Of a DNA stretch of 64,000 bases, positions 8,875-17,250 are shown one piece after another. Source of the DNA: Streptomyces tauricus (GTDB lineage: Bacteria; Actinomycetota; Actinomycetes; Streptomycetales; Streptomycetaceae); the NCBI RefSeq assembly GCF_014650955.1, contig NZ_BMVY01000005.1, positions 248,001 through 312,000 on the forward strand, read 5' to 3'. The position numbers and the translations under genes are program-made. The notes beneath the pieces were generated by a model. It was not told the DNA's origin. It saw nothing but the letters and a program-made list of their open reading frames with translations, and made no database searches. Numbering within the stretch: the stretch's first letter is position 1; the number at the start of each line of letters is the position of its first letter.

Positions 8875-11286
8875 TCAACGGTCCACTCTCTCACCCGTGC
8901 CGGACGGGTCGGTGATTTCCGGTGCGGTGTCCGGTGAAGGGTCACTCGGGTGCTCCGGGTCGGGGGTGCTCGACTCGGTCGTGGACGCCCGGTCGGGGCC
9001 GTCCTGCGTCTCGTCGGCGCTCTCCACGTCGGCGGTGGCGGGAGTGTGCTCCGCCGAGTCGTCCGTGGGGACGGCGTCCGCTTCCTGCGCGGCCTGGCGG
9101 GCGGCCTCCCGCTTGCGCTGCGTGTACATCCGGAACCCGGCGAGCACGAGCAGCAGCACGCCGCCGGCGATGACCAGCATGACCGTGGCCGTGATCTCGG
9201 TGACCTTCACGTCGAAGGCGACCGCGGGTCCGTACGCCTGGCCGTCCTCGGTGTACAGCTGGGCGATCACCCCGGCCCGGCCGTTCGCGTGGGCGTTGGT
9301 GGTGAACTTCACCGACTGGCTGTGTCCGCCGGAGACCGCGACCGGCTGCTCCTGGAAGTCACCGTCGCCGATGCTGAGGCGGCTCGGCTGCGTGGAGGTG
9401 AGACGCAGCACCAGGTGGTCGACACCCTGGACGAGGTTGTTCTGCACGGTGACCGGGATCGTGGCGCTGCGGCCCGAGAGCTTGGCCTCGGACTTGTCGA
9501 TCAGCCCGACGCCCTCGGTGAGGTCGATGAGGTAGTGCAGCACACCGTCGCGGTACGCCGTCGCCTCGCCGGCACGGCCGCGCCAGGAGGTGGACATCGA
9601 CCGGTCCATGGCCCGCCCGAAGGGGGTGACCACGCGGGACTTGTCGGAGAGGATCACCTGGAAGCTGTCGAGCTTCTTCTGTGTCTCCTCGATCCGCTCG
9701 AAGGCGTCCTGCGACAGCTCCTGCTTCTTCAGCGAGGAGGGGTACACGGACTTCGACGGCACCCGCGTGGTGGCGCCCGCGTCCGGCTTGGCCTTGGTGG
9801 CCGCGGACAGCTCGGCGGACTCCGACCAGTTCCCGTCCTGGAGCGCCGTCAGGGCCTGCGCCATCGTCTGGGCCTGGCTGGCGGTCGGCATGCGCTGCGG
9901 GGCGACCACGACGCTGCGCTGCTTGTCCGGCGCCTGGCGGGTGAGCATCAGGCTCTGCGCGAGGAACCGCTGCACGGCGAGCGTGGAGTTGCCGGCCACC
10001 GTCATGTCGCCCTGGAAGGCCGTCGACAGACGGGCGTCCGCGACGACCGCCGTGGTGCCGCCGCCGATCGGCCGGGCCGCAGAGGGCGTGTACGGCAGGG
10101 CGCCGGTCTCCTGGAGGCTGTCGCTGCGGGAGAGCACCGTGTCCGCGCCCGCCGAGGTGGCGACCTTGACGATCGACGGGTCGATCGCTCCGCTCACGGG
10201 CCAGGCGTACCTCGTGCTGGGGGTCACATGGAGCACCGATTCCACGGTGATCGCGGCCGCGGTGGTGGCGTCCTTGAGATGGCTCAGGGATCCGGTCACC
10301 CTGATGCCGTTGTGCGCCAGGGACGCCAGGTCCGGGTCGGCGAAGGGCAAAGCGACGATCTCTTCGCCCTCGACCGCCTTCTCCAGCTTGCCGAGCCACT
10401 GCTTGGCCACCGCCTGGTGCGTGCCGGCCGTGGTCGTCGTGCTGGAGCCGTCCACCTGGACCCGGTAGCCGCGGGTCATGGCGTCGACGGAGGCGAGCAG
10501 GTCCGGGTCGATGACCCAGGTGATGTCGAGGTCCTTGCCGAGGCTGAGGAGCTGTTCCAGACGGCCACCGGGGGAGATCTCGGCGGCCAGGGCGTCGTCG
10601 TCCGCGAAGACGGGGGTCTGCTGCTCGTTCGAACCCGTCTCGGCCGTCATGTGGGAGGTCGAGATCAGCGGCCACAGGTAGGTGGTTTTCGTCTTCGTGT
10701 CCGCGGCTTCCGGCTGCCACGGGAGGAAGGTCCGCTCGATACCGAGGATCTGGTCGTACGGCGCGGCGGTGGTCCGGCCGGTGAGCGTGACACCGAGCTG
10801 GTAGACGCCGTCGGAGCCGAGGTCCAGCTTGTCGACGGGGACGGAGATGCTGAACGTCTGCGGGACGCCCGGAGCCAGCCTCGCGAACTTGGCCACGTAC
10901 TTGCCGCCGACCTCCGAGCCCGCGTAGGGGTTGCTCTTCGCGGCGTCGTCGATGGCCGAGCGGCCGTTCAGCGTCGGGCCCACCCGCAGTCCGACGTGCG
11001 CGGCGGTGACCGCCTGCTTGCCGTTGTTGACGATCCTGCCGGAGACGGTGAGCGTGTCCCCGTCGGAGGGGACGCTCGGGCTGAGCGCGTCCAGCGAGAC
11101 GCCGACCGTACGGGAGCCGGTGGCCTCGGCGGCGGCACTGGGTTCAGCGGCATACGAGGCCGAGGAAATGGGCAGCTGTAGGACGCCGGCCAGCAGAGGC
11201 GCCCCGGCGAGCAGTGCTCCCGTGCGCCGAAGCCACCGGCGGGCAGGTGAGGGACTGGTCCCCTGAAAGTCTGCCGCCTCGGCCAC
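8875..11286 (-). CDS. Large secreted, membrane-anchored protein (DUF6049 family)
   Basis: The 803-aa product starts at GTG 11286. An N-terminal signal sequence (RRWLRRTGALLAGAPLLAGV) is followed by an Ig-like beta domain (VSLDALSPSVPSDGDTLTVS), a middle region (ITWVIDPDLLASVDAM) with a polysaccharide-deacetylase-like feel, and a single C-terminal membrane helix (TATVMLVIAGGVLLLVLAGF) ahead of a charged, acidic cytoplasmic tail. Most of it is outside the cell. It resembles the conserved actinobacterial gene next to murJ (SCO3895 type). Its function is unknown; position and topology suggest a cell-wall role, which is inference. Confidence 0.8.
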   Translation of the reverse strand: MAEAADFQGTSPSPARRWLRRTGALLAGAPLLAGVLQLPISSASYAAEPSAAAEATGSRTVGVSLDALSPSVPSDGDTLTVSGRIVNNGKQAVTAAHVGLRVGPTLNGRSAIDDAAKSNPYAGSEVGGKYVAKFARLAPGVPQTFSISVPVDKLDLGSDGVYQLGVTLTGRTTAAPYDQILGIERTFLPWQPEAADTKTKTTYLWPLISTSHMTAETGSNEQQTPVFADDDALAAEISPGGRLEQLLSLGKDLDITWVIDPDLLASVDAMTRGYRVQVDGSSTTTTAGTHQAVAKQWLGKLEKAVEGEEIVALPFADPDLASLAHNGIRVTGSLSHLKDATTAAAITVESVLHVTPSTRYAWPVSGAIDPSIVKVATSAGADTVLSRSDSLQETGALPYTPSAARPIGGGTTAVVADARLSTAFQGDMTVAGNSTLAVQRFLAQSLMLTRQAPDKQRSVVVAPQRMPTASQAQTMAQALTALQDGNWSESAELSAATKAKPDAGATTRVPSKSVYPSSLKKQELSQDAFERIEETQKKLDSFQVILSDKSRVVTPFGRAMDRSMSTSWRGRAGEATAYRDGVLHYLIDLTEGVGLIDKSEAKLSGRSATIPVTVQNNLVQGVDHLVLRLTSTQPSRLSIGDGDFQEQPVAVSGGHSQSVKFTTNAHANGRAGVIAQLYTEDGQAYGPAVAFDVKVTEITATVMLVIAGGVLLLVLAGFRMYTQRKREAARQAAQEADAVPTDDSAEHTPATADVESADETQDGPDRASTTESSTPDPEHPSDPSPDTAPEITDPSGTGERVDR

Positions 11287-11508
11287 GCGCTCGCCCGTCC
11301 CTCGTCGTCGTCAGTGGTCGTCGGAATGTGCGTCCACGCATGGTAACGATGCGCGCCGAGGGTAAGTGCCGCGGTCCGCTCCACAAGATCGGAAGAAGGG
11401 GCCCGGCTGTCCCTCTATGTGGCCGTATCTAGGGCAGTGTCCCCACTCTGAAGAAAGGGGGAGACCTGTGCACTTTTAATGAAGGCGCCCTCGGGCATCG
11501 GGGCCACG

Positions 11509-11525
11509 TAACCTTTTCTGTTGTG
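11509..11525 (+). promoter_or_regulatory. Candidate promoter for a leaderless pcnA transcript
   Basis: TAACCT at 11509-11514 lies 8 bp before the GTG at 11523, and no ribosome binding site is visible in the preceding 20 nt. This fits transcription starting at or next to the start codon, which is common in Streptomyces. No convincing -35 is seen. Confidence 0.35.
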
Positions 11526-12989
11526 TCGAACGCCAACGAAGACAGTCCCAGTGCACTGAGTCAGGTGCAGAGCCGCGCGGTGAGCGAGCTGCTGCGGGTG
11601 TCCCCCGTCGCCGATGAGCTGGCCCGCCGTTTTCAGGAGGCCGGGTTCTCTCTTGCCCTCGTCGGCGGCTCGGTCCGGGACGCCCTGCTCGGCAGACTGG
11701 GCAACGACCTGGACTTCACGACCGATGCCCGCCCCGAGGACGTACTGAAGATCATGCGGCCCTGGGCCGACTCCCTGTGGGACGTCGGCATCGCCTTCGG
11801 CACGGTGGGGGCGCAGAAGGACGCGCGCGTCGGTGAGGTCGTACAGAGCTTCGAGATCGAGGTGACGACGTACCGCTCCGAGGCGTACGACCGGTCTTCG
11901 CGCAAGCCCGAGGTGTCCTACGGGGACTCCATCGAGCAGGATCTGGTGCGCCGTGACTTCACGGTGAACGCGATGGCGGTGGCGCTTCCGGAGAAGAAGT
12001 TCATCGACCCGCACGGCGGGCTCGACGATCTCGCCGCGCGGGTCCTGCGGACTCCGGGGACCCCCGAGTCGTCCTTCTCGGACGACCCGCTGCGGATGAT
12101 GCGGGCGGCGCGCTTCGCGGCGCAGCTCGACTTCGAGGTGGCGCCCGAGGTCGTGGCGGCGATGAAGGCCATGGCGGACCGCATCGAGATCGTCTCGGCC
12201 GAGCGCGTGCGGGAGGAGCTGAACAAGCTGGTCCTCTCCGCGCACCCGCGCAAGGGCCTGACGCTGCTCGTCGACACAGGTCTCGCCGACCGCGTGCTGC
12301 CCGAGCTGCCGGCGTTGCGTCTGGAGCGGGACGAGCACCACCGGCACAAGGACGTCTACGACCACTCGCTGATCGTCCTGGAGCAGGCGATGGCACTGGA
12401 GGAGGACGGCCCGGACCTCACGCTGCGCCTGGCCGCGCTGCTGCACGACATCGGCAAGCCGCGGACGCGTCGCTTCGAGGAGGACGGGCGGGTCTCCTTC
12501 CACCACCACGAGGTGGTGGGGGCCAAGATGACCAAGAAGCGCATGACCGCGCTCAAGTACTCCAACGAGCTGGTGAAGGATGTCTCGCGCCTGGTCGAGC
12601 TGCACCTGCGCTTCCACGGCTATGGCACCGGAGAGTGGACCGACTCCGCTGTCCGCCGCTATGTCCGTGACGCGGGGCCGCTCCTCGACCGTCTCCACAA
12701 GCTGACCCGCTCCGACTGCACGACACGGAACAAGCGCAAGGCCACCGCCCTCTCCCGCGCCTACGACGGTCTGGAGGAGCGCGTCGCCCAGCTCCAGGAG
12801 CAGGAGGAGCTGGACGCGATCCGTCCCGACCTCGACGGTAACCAGATCATGAAGGTCCTGGACATCGGACCGGGCCCGGCCATCGGTCAGGCCTACAAGT
12901 TCCTGTTGGAACTGCGTCTGGAGAACGGACCGATGGAGTACGACGCCGCGGTGTCGGCGCTCAAGGAGTGGTGGGCGGAGCAGAACTGA
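11523..12989 (+). CDS. pcnA: CCA tRNA nucleotidyltransferase
   Basis: The 488-aa protein starts at GTG. The nucleotidyltransferase signature GGSVRDALLGRLGNDLDFTT (about 51-70) contains the catalytic Asp pair. RRDFTVNAMA and FSDDPLRMMRAARFAAQ are conserved neck motifs. A C-terminal HD domain has LLHDIGKPRTRRF and FHHHEVVGA. It is a class II enzyme that adds or repairs the 3' CCA end of tRNA. The HD domain suggests extra phosphohydrolase activity, as in related bacterial enzymes. It is divergent from the DUF6049 gene, sharing a 236-bp intergenic region, and ends before a pair of parS palindromes. Confidence 0.95.
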   Translation: MSNANEDSPSALSQVQSRAVSELLRVSPVADELARRFQEAGFSLALVGGSVRDALLGRLGNDLDFTTDARPEDVLKIMRPWADSLWDVGIAFGTVGAQKDARVGEVVQSFEIEVTTYRSEAYDRSSRKPEVSYGDSIEQDLVRRDFTVNAMAVALPEKKFIDPHGGLDDLAARVLRTPGTPESSFSDDPLRMMRAARFAAQLDFEVAPEVVAAMKAMADRIEIVSAERVREELNKLVLSAHPRKGLTLLVDTGLADRVLPELPALRLERDEHHRHKDVYDHSLIVLEQAMALEEDGPDLTLRLAALLHDIGKPRTRRFEEDGRVSFHHHEVVGAKMTKKRMTALKYSNELVKDVSRLVELHLRFHGYGTGEWTDSAVRRYVRDAGPLLDRLHKLTRSDCTTRNKRKATALSRAYDGLEERVAQLQEQEELDAIRPDLDGNQIMKVLDIGPGPAIGQAYKFLLELRLENGPMEYDAAVSALKEWWAEQN

Positions 12990-13007
12990 GAGAACGCGCG
13001 AGCGTGA

Positions 13008-13049
13008 TCGGCCGGGGTCATGTTTCACGTGAAACATGACCCCGGCCGA
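13008..13049. terminator. 42-bp perfect palindrome with parS at its centre
   Basis: 14-bp arms (TCGGCCGGGGTCAT and its complement) extend a perfect parS (13022-13035) without interruption. As RNA it would fold into a very stable hairpin between the convergent pcnA and SCO3897-like genes, so it can serve as ParB site and bidirectional terminator. Confidence 0.8.
13022..13035. other. parS site
   Basis: Perfect GTTTCACGTGAAAC at the exact centre of the 42-bp palindrome. Confidence 0.92.
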
Positions 13050-13058
13050 CAGAAGCCG

Positions 13059-13108
13059 GATACACCGAGGGCCGTTGTTTCACGTGAAACAACGGCCCTC
13101 GGTGTATC
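13059..13108. terminator. 50-bp perfect palindrome with parS at its centre
   Basis: 18-bp arms (GATACACCGAGGGCCGTT and its complement) flank a perfect parS. It begins 9 bp after the previous palindrome and ends 9 bp before the stop of the leftward gene. The right arm carries no T run on either side, so terminator function is inferred from stability and position. Confidence 0.78.
13077..13090. other. parS site
   Basis: Perfect GTTTCACGTGAAAC, 55 bp from the previous parS. Confidence 0.92.
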
Positions 13109-13117
13109 AGCGGACTC

Positions 13118-13606
13118 TTACTTCTTCGCGGAGTACTCCGACAGGCAGAGGGTGAAGTCGCTGCTGCCACCGGTCTCGGTGTACTCGGCGTACTTGGTGC
13201 GGTCGCAGCCCGAGTCGTCGCTCTTCTTCTGCTCGACCTTGTACGCGGCCTTGGAGTTGCCGCAGTCCACGACCTCAAGCTCCGGGTCGGTGGTGCTGTT
13301 CGGGTTGCCGATGCTCATGCAGTCGCCGACCTTGGCGCTCGACGCATCGTCACGGCTCGCCAGCCAGCCACCGACGGCGACTATGAGGACCACGACGGGG
13401 ACAGCGAAACGCAGGTACTTCTTGAAGTTGCGCTTCGGCGGCTCGGGCGCGACAGGGGCGTAGGGAGCGTTCGGCTGCTGCGGGTAGCCCTGCGGGGGCT
13501 GCTGCCCGTAGGGATTGCCCTGGGGCGGCTGCTGCCCATAGGGGTTTCCCTCGGCCGGCTGGCCCTGAGCGAACGGATTCTGGCCCTGCGGCGGCGGCGT
13601 GGTCAC
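13118..13606 (-). CDS. LppU/SCO3897-like membrane-anchored protein
   Basis: The 162-aa product starts at a GTG. The first 55 residues are Pro/Gln/Gly-rich with repeated NPYGQQPPQG units. A single membrane helix (FAVPVVVLIVAVGGWLAS) follows KKYLR. The external domain (about 85-162) has four cysteines (GDCMSI, VDCGNS, SGCDR, TLCLS) that could form two disulphides. It matches the family named after SCO3897. Function is unknown; topology is N-in with a small secreted domain. Confidence 0.75.
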   Translation of the reverse strand: MTTPPPQGQNPFAQGQPAEGNPYGQQPPQGNPYGQQPPQGYPQQPNAPYAPVAPEPPKRNFKKYLRFAVPVVVLIVAVGGWLASRDDASSAKVGDCMSIGNPNSTTDPELEVVDCGNSKAAYKVEQKKSDDSGCDRTKYAEYTETGGSSDFTLCLSEYSAKK

Positions 13607-13720
13607 TTGGGGGTCCCCCTCGAACGTGGAGCGCGTGGCGCGAAATAAGACGCACGTAAGCTACCGGGCCCCACTGACAACTCCGTAGCCCGGAGTGTCT
13701 CTGTTTCCTTGATGTGACAC

Positions 13721-14986
13721 TTACTGGCGCTCAAAGCGGGCCATACCCGTAGCAACTGCTCCGTAGATAACGGCCACCGTGACCACAAGCGGCACGGATC
13801 GGCCGTCGGGGGGCAGCATCAGGGCGGCCACTCCCGCGGCGCCGACGAAGGCGACGTTGAACAGGACGTCGTAGACCGCGAAGATCCGGCCACGGAAGCC
13901 GTCCTCGACGGACGACTGAACGACGGTGTCGGTGGCGATCTTCGCGCCCTGGGTGGTCAGGCCCAGGACGAAGGCCGCGATGAGGAGTGGGACTTCGGCG
14001 AACGTGAGGCCGAGGGCCGGTTCCAGGACCGCGGCGGAAGCCGCGCAGGCGATGATCCAGCCGCCCGGTCCGAGCCGGCTCGCGCCCGCCGGAGTCAGTA
14101 CGGCCGCGGCGAAGAAGCCCGCTCCGGAGACCCCTACGGCCAGGCCGAGCAGGGCGAGCCCGTCGTCGTCGGGGCCGGACGACCAGGCGTACCGGCAGAG
14201 CATCAGCACCATGACCGTCAGCGCGCCGTAGCAGAACCGCATCAGGGTCATCGCGGCCAGCGCCCAGGCGGCCTCGCGGCGCGCGGGCTCGGCCAGATGA
14301 CGTACGCCAGCCGCCAGGCCGCGCGCCGTGCCGAGCACGGCCGTCCTCAGCCGTGGCCGCACCCGCTGCCGTTCGGGTCCCAGCAGATCGGGGGCCAGTC
14401 GCAGCGAGGCGAGCGCGGAGCACACGTACAGGGCCGCCCCCACGAGGACGACCACCGCGTCGGAGTCGGAGCCGACGAGGCGTACGACGAAGGCGAGGCC
14501 GCCGCCGAGGGTGGCGGCGAGTGTGCCGGCCGTGGGCGACAGCGAGTTGGCCATCACCAGGCGCTCGGAGTCGACCACGCGGGGCAGGGCGGCGGACAGA
14601 CCCGCGAGCACGAACCGGTTGACGGCGGTCACGCACAGGGCGGAGGCGTAGAAGAGCCAGTCCGGTACATCGCTGAGCATGAGAACGGCCGTCAGGGCCG
14701 CCAGGAGCGCCCGCAGCAGGTTCCCGTACAGAAAGACCTGGCGGCGTCTCCAGCGGTCCAGGAGGACGCCTGCGAAGGGGCCGACGAGGGAGTACGGGAG
14801 GAGCAGGACCGCCATCGCGGAGGCGATCGCGGCGGCCGAGGTCTGCTTCTCCGGTGAGAAGACGACGTACGTGGCGAGCGCGACCTGGTAGACACCGTCG
14901 GCGCCCTGCGACAGCAGCCGGACGGCGAGCAGGCGCCGGAAGTTCCTGAAGCGCAGGAGTACGCGCAGGTCACTCACGACAGCCAT
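13721..14986 (-). CDS. Major facilitator superfamily transporter
   Basis: The 421-aa protein has about 12 hydrophobic segments. The loop after helix 2 has AGVLLDRWRRRQVFLYGN, the MFS motif A region (usually GxxxDRxGRR). It starts at ATG 14986. The substrate is unknown; the fold is that of drug or metabolite exporters with the MFS_1 domain. It lies downstream of ino1 on the same strand but is separated from it by a strong terminator hairpin. Confidence 0.85.
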   Translation of the reverse strand: MAVVSDLRVLLRFRNFRRLLAVRLLSQGADGVYQVALATYVVFSPEKQTSAAAIASAMAVLLLPYSLVGPFAGVLLDRWRRRQVFLYGNLLRALLAALTAVLMLSDVPDWLFYASALCVTAVNRFVLAGLSAALPRVVDSERLVMANSLSPTAGTLAATLGGGLAFVVRLVGSDSDAVVVLVGAALYVCSALASLRLAPDLLGPERQRVRPRLRTAVLGTARGLAAGVRHLAEPARREAAWALAAMTLMRFCYGALTVMVLMLCRYAWSSGPDDDGLALLGLAVGVSGAGFFAAAVLTPAGASRLGPGGWIIACAASAAVLEPALGLTFAEVPLLIAAFVLGLTTQGAKIATDTVVQSSVEDGFRGRIFAVYDVLFNVAFVGAAGVAALMLPPDGRSVPLVVTVAVIYGAVATGMARFERQ

Positions 14987-15008
14987 GGGTTACAGCCTCG
15001 CACAGGCC

Positions 15009-15041
15009 GAGGGTCCCCGGAGCGACGCCCCGGGGACCCTC
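15009..15041 (-). terminator. Terminator after ino1
   Basis: 12-bp arms GAGGGTCCCCGG and CCGGGGACCCTC with a 9-nt loop, 25 bp beyond the ino1 stop. Confidence 0.8.
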
Positions 15042-15065
15042 AACAGCCGTGCGCGGAAAGAGCCT

Positions 15066-16148
15066 TTAGCGCTCGACCTCGCCCTTGATGAACTTCTCGA
15101 CGTTCGCGTAGGCCTCGTCGTCGAAGTACTGGACCGGCGGGGACTTCATGAAGTAGCTCGACGCGGAGAGGATCGGGCCGCCGATGCCGCGGTCCTTGGC
15201 GATCTTCGCCGCGCGCAGGGCGTCGATGATGACACCCGCGGAGTTCGGGGAGTCCCAGACCTCCAGCTTGTACTCCAGGTTCAGCGGGACGTCGCCGAAG
15301 GCGCGGCCCTCGAGGCGGACGTACGCCCACTTGCGGTCGTCGAGCCAGGCCACGTAGTCCGAGGGACCGATGTGGACGTTCTTCGCGCCCATGTCACGGT
15401 CGGGGATCTGCGAGGTGACGGCCTGCGTCTTGGAGATCTTCTTGGACTCCAGGCGGTCGCGCTCCAGCATGTTCTTGAAGTCCATGTTGCCGCCGACGTT
15501 GAGCTGCATGGTGCGCTCGAGACGGACACCGCGGTCCTCGAACAGCTTCGCCATCACGCGGTGCGTGATGGTGGCGCCGACCTGCGACTTGATGTCGTCG
15601 CCGACGATCGGGACGCCCGCCTCGGTGAACTTGTCCGCCCACTCCTTGGTGCCGGCGATGAAGACCGGCAGAGCGTTGACGAACGCGACCTTGGCGTCGA
15701 TGGCGCACTGGGCGTAGAACTTCGCCGCGTCCTCGGAACCGACGGGCAGGTAGCAGATGAGTACGTCCACCTGCTTGTCCTTGAGGACCTGGACGACGTC
15801 GACCGGGGCCTCGGTCGACTCCTCGATGGTCTCGCGGTAGTACTTGCCGAGCCCGTCATGGGTGTGGCCGCGCTGGACCGTGATGCCCTTGTTCGGGACG
15901 TCGCAGATCTTGATGGTGTTGTTCTCGCTGGCGCCGATGGCGTCCGAGAGGTCGAGGCCGACCTTCTTCGCGTCGACGTCGAAGGCGGCGACGAACTCGA
16001 CGTCACCCACGTGGTATTCGCCGAACTGGACGTGCATCAGGCCCGGCACCTTGGACGCCGGGTCGGCGTCCTTGTAGTACTCGACGCCCTGAACCAGCGA
16101 GGCGGCGCAGTTGCCCACGCCGACGATGGCTACGCGAACCGAACCCAT
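15066..16148 (-). CDS. ino1: Inositol-1-phosphate synthase
   Basis: The 360-aa product starts at ATG 16148 after AGGGA. The N-terminal NAD-binding motif is [18 protein letters not shown]. Conserved catalytic regions are [14 protein letters not shown], and [12 protein letters not shown] with active-site lysines. It converts glucose-6-phosphate to 1L-myo-inositol-1-phosphate, the first step to mycothiol and phosphatidylinositol in actinobacteria. The PadR-type gene lies 44 bp upstream on the same strand and is probably cotranscribed. Confidence 0.96.
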   Translation of the reverse strand: MGSVRVAIVGVGNCAASLVQGVEYYKDADPASKVPGLMHVQFGEYHVGDVEFVAAFDVDAKKVGLDLSDAIGASENNTIKICDVPNKGITVQRGHTHDGLGKYYRETIEESTEAPVDVVQVLKDKQVDVLICYLPVGSEDAAKFYAQCAIDAKVAFVNALPVFIAGTKEWADKFTEAGVPIVGDDIKSQVGATITHRVMAKLFEDRGVRLERTMQLNVGGNMDFKNMLERDRLESKKISKTQAVTSQIPDRDMGAKNVHIGPSDYVAWLDDRKWAYVRLEGRAFGDVPLNLEYKLEVWDSPNSAGVIIDALRAAKIAKDRGIGGPILSASSYFMKSPPVQYFDDEAYANVEKFIKGEVER

Positions 16149-16192
16149 TCCGGTTGCTCCCTGTGTGTACTCGGTGAAGCCCTGAGAGGGCT

Positions 16193-16876
16193 TCACGTGG
16201 CAGTGTCATCGGACGGATCCGGCCCGGGGGTACCCCCGGGCCGGGGCAGGCCGCCCGACTCCCCAGATGTGTTGTCCTGCTGAGCGGAGCCGTCAGGTCC
16301 GGGACGCCGATGGTCCCGTCCCGCCCGCTCGCTCTCGATGAGCTCGTTCAGCCAGCGCACTTCGCGCTCCACGGACTCCATTCCGTGGCGCTGGAGCTCA
16401 AGCGTGTAGTCGTCGAGTCGTTCCCGGGTGCGCGCCAGCGAGGCGCTCATCTTCTCCAGGCGCTCCTCGAGACGGCTGCGGCGGCCTTCGAGGACCCGCA
16501 TCCGTACATCCCGTGACGTCTGGCCGAAGAAGGCGAAACGAGCGGCGAAATGTTCGTCCTCGTACGCGTCGGGACCCGTCTGCGAGAGGAGGTCCTCGAA
16601 GTGTTCCTTACCTTCCGCCGTCAACCGATAGACGATCTTGGCGCGACGTCCTGCGAGCGGTGCCGCGAGGGCGTCCTCGGAGGTATTACCCGGCTCCTCG
16701 ATCAACCAGCCGTTGGCGACCAGCGTCTTGAGGCAGGGGTAGAGCGTCCCGTAGCTGAACGCACGGAACACACCCAGTGACGTGTTGAGACGTTTGCGCA
16801 GCTCATAACCGTGCATCGGGGACTCGCGGAGAAGGCCGAGGACGGCGAACTCAAGGATCCCGGAACGCCGGCTCAT
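16193..16876 (-). CDS. PadR-family transcriptional regulator
   Basis: The 227-aa protein has an N-terminal winged helix ([43 protein letters not shown]), then a helical dimerisation region with a long coiled-coil ([30 protein letters not shown]), and a disordered Gly/Pro-rich tail. It likely represses its own promoter through the inverted repeat 52 bp upstream and may control ino1 downstream. Confidence 0.9.
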   Translation of the reverse strand: MSRRSGILEFAVLGLLRESPMHGYELRKRLNTSLGVFRAFSYGTLYPCLKTLVANGWLIEEPGNTSEDALAAPLAGRRAKIVYRLTAEGKEHFEDLLSQTGPDAYEDEHFAARFAFFGQTSRDVRMRVLEGRRSRLEERLEKMSASLARTRERLDDYTLELQRHGMESVEREVRWLNELIESERAGRDHRRPGPDGSAQQDNTSGESGGLPRPGGTPGPDPSDDTAT

Positions 16877-16927
16877 CGTCGCCTCCTCTCTGCCGCGGTC
16901 CTGCCGTGACGGTCTTTATGCCGCGCT

Positions 16928-16948
16928 GATGTATCGACTCGATACATC
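16928..16948. promoter_or_regulatory. Candidate PadR operator
   Basis: A perfect inverted repeat GATGTATCG-ACT-CGATACATC containing the ATGT...ACAT halves typical of PadR sites. A further GATAGATCG half-like element follows at 16952-16961. It is centred about 60 bp upstream of the padR start. Confidence 0.6.
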
Positions 16949-17250
16949 GACACGATAGATCGGTCCTCTGCCTGCGACAAGAGGGGGCACGGTGAACGGC
17001 GTCACATCACCGATTCGTAGGAAGCAAGTTGCCTGATTTGGGGTGAACTTCGGTGCTAGGCAGGTTTTGACGGTGCGTAGTCTGTCCGCCATGCAAACCA
17101 CCGGGAACCGAGTGACGCCTGGGGACGTCCTTGTCCTCGGTGCGGTACGGATGAATGTAAAAACGACCGCATCCGTACTTCGGGGGGACCGGAAACCAGC
17201 CGCCGTTTCCAGGTGCGCTCAGGTGCGCCTGCCCGAGGAGTAATCGTTCG
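16949..17250. other. Intergenic region between padR and the PBP gene
   Basis: This 302-bp divergent promoter region holds no gene I can support. A 50-codon frame from ATG 17091 to 17243 exists but lacks a ribosome binding site. TTGACG at 17067-17072 is a possible -35 without a good -10. GAGGAG at 17235-17240 is the probable ribosome binding site of the PBP gene. Confidence 0.5.

Noticed and set aside
6357..8915. 852-codon frame opposite murJ
   Set aside because: It is antisense to a clearly recognised murJ and composed of Arg/Gly/Asp-rich shadow sequence typical of high-GC DNA.
8950..11181. 743-codon frame opposite the DUF6049 gene
   Set aside because: Antisense shadow; the opposite strand has a signal peptide and membrane helix.
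17091..17243. 50-codon frame upstream of the PBP gene
   Set aside because: No ribosome binding site and no recognisable features; kept only as a note in the intergenic entry.
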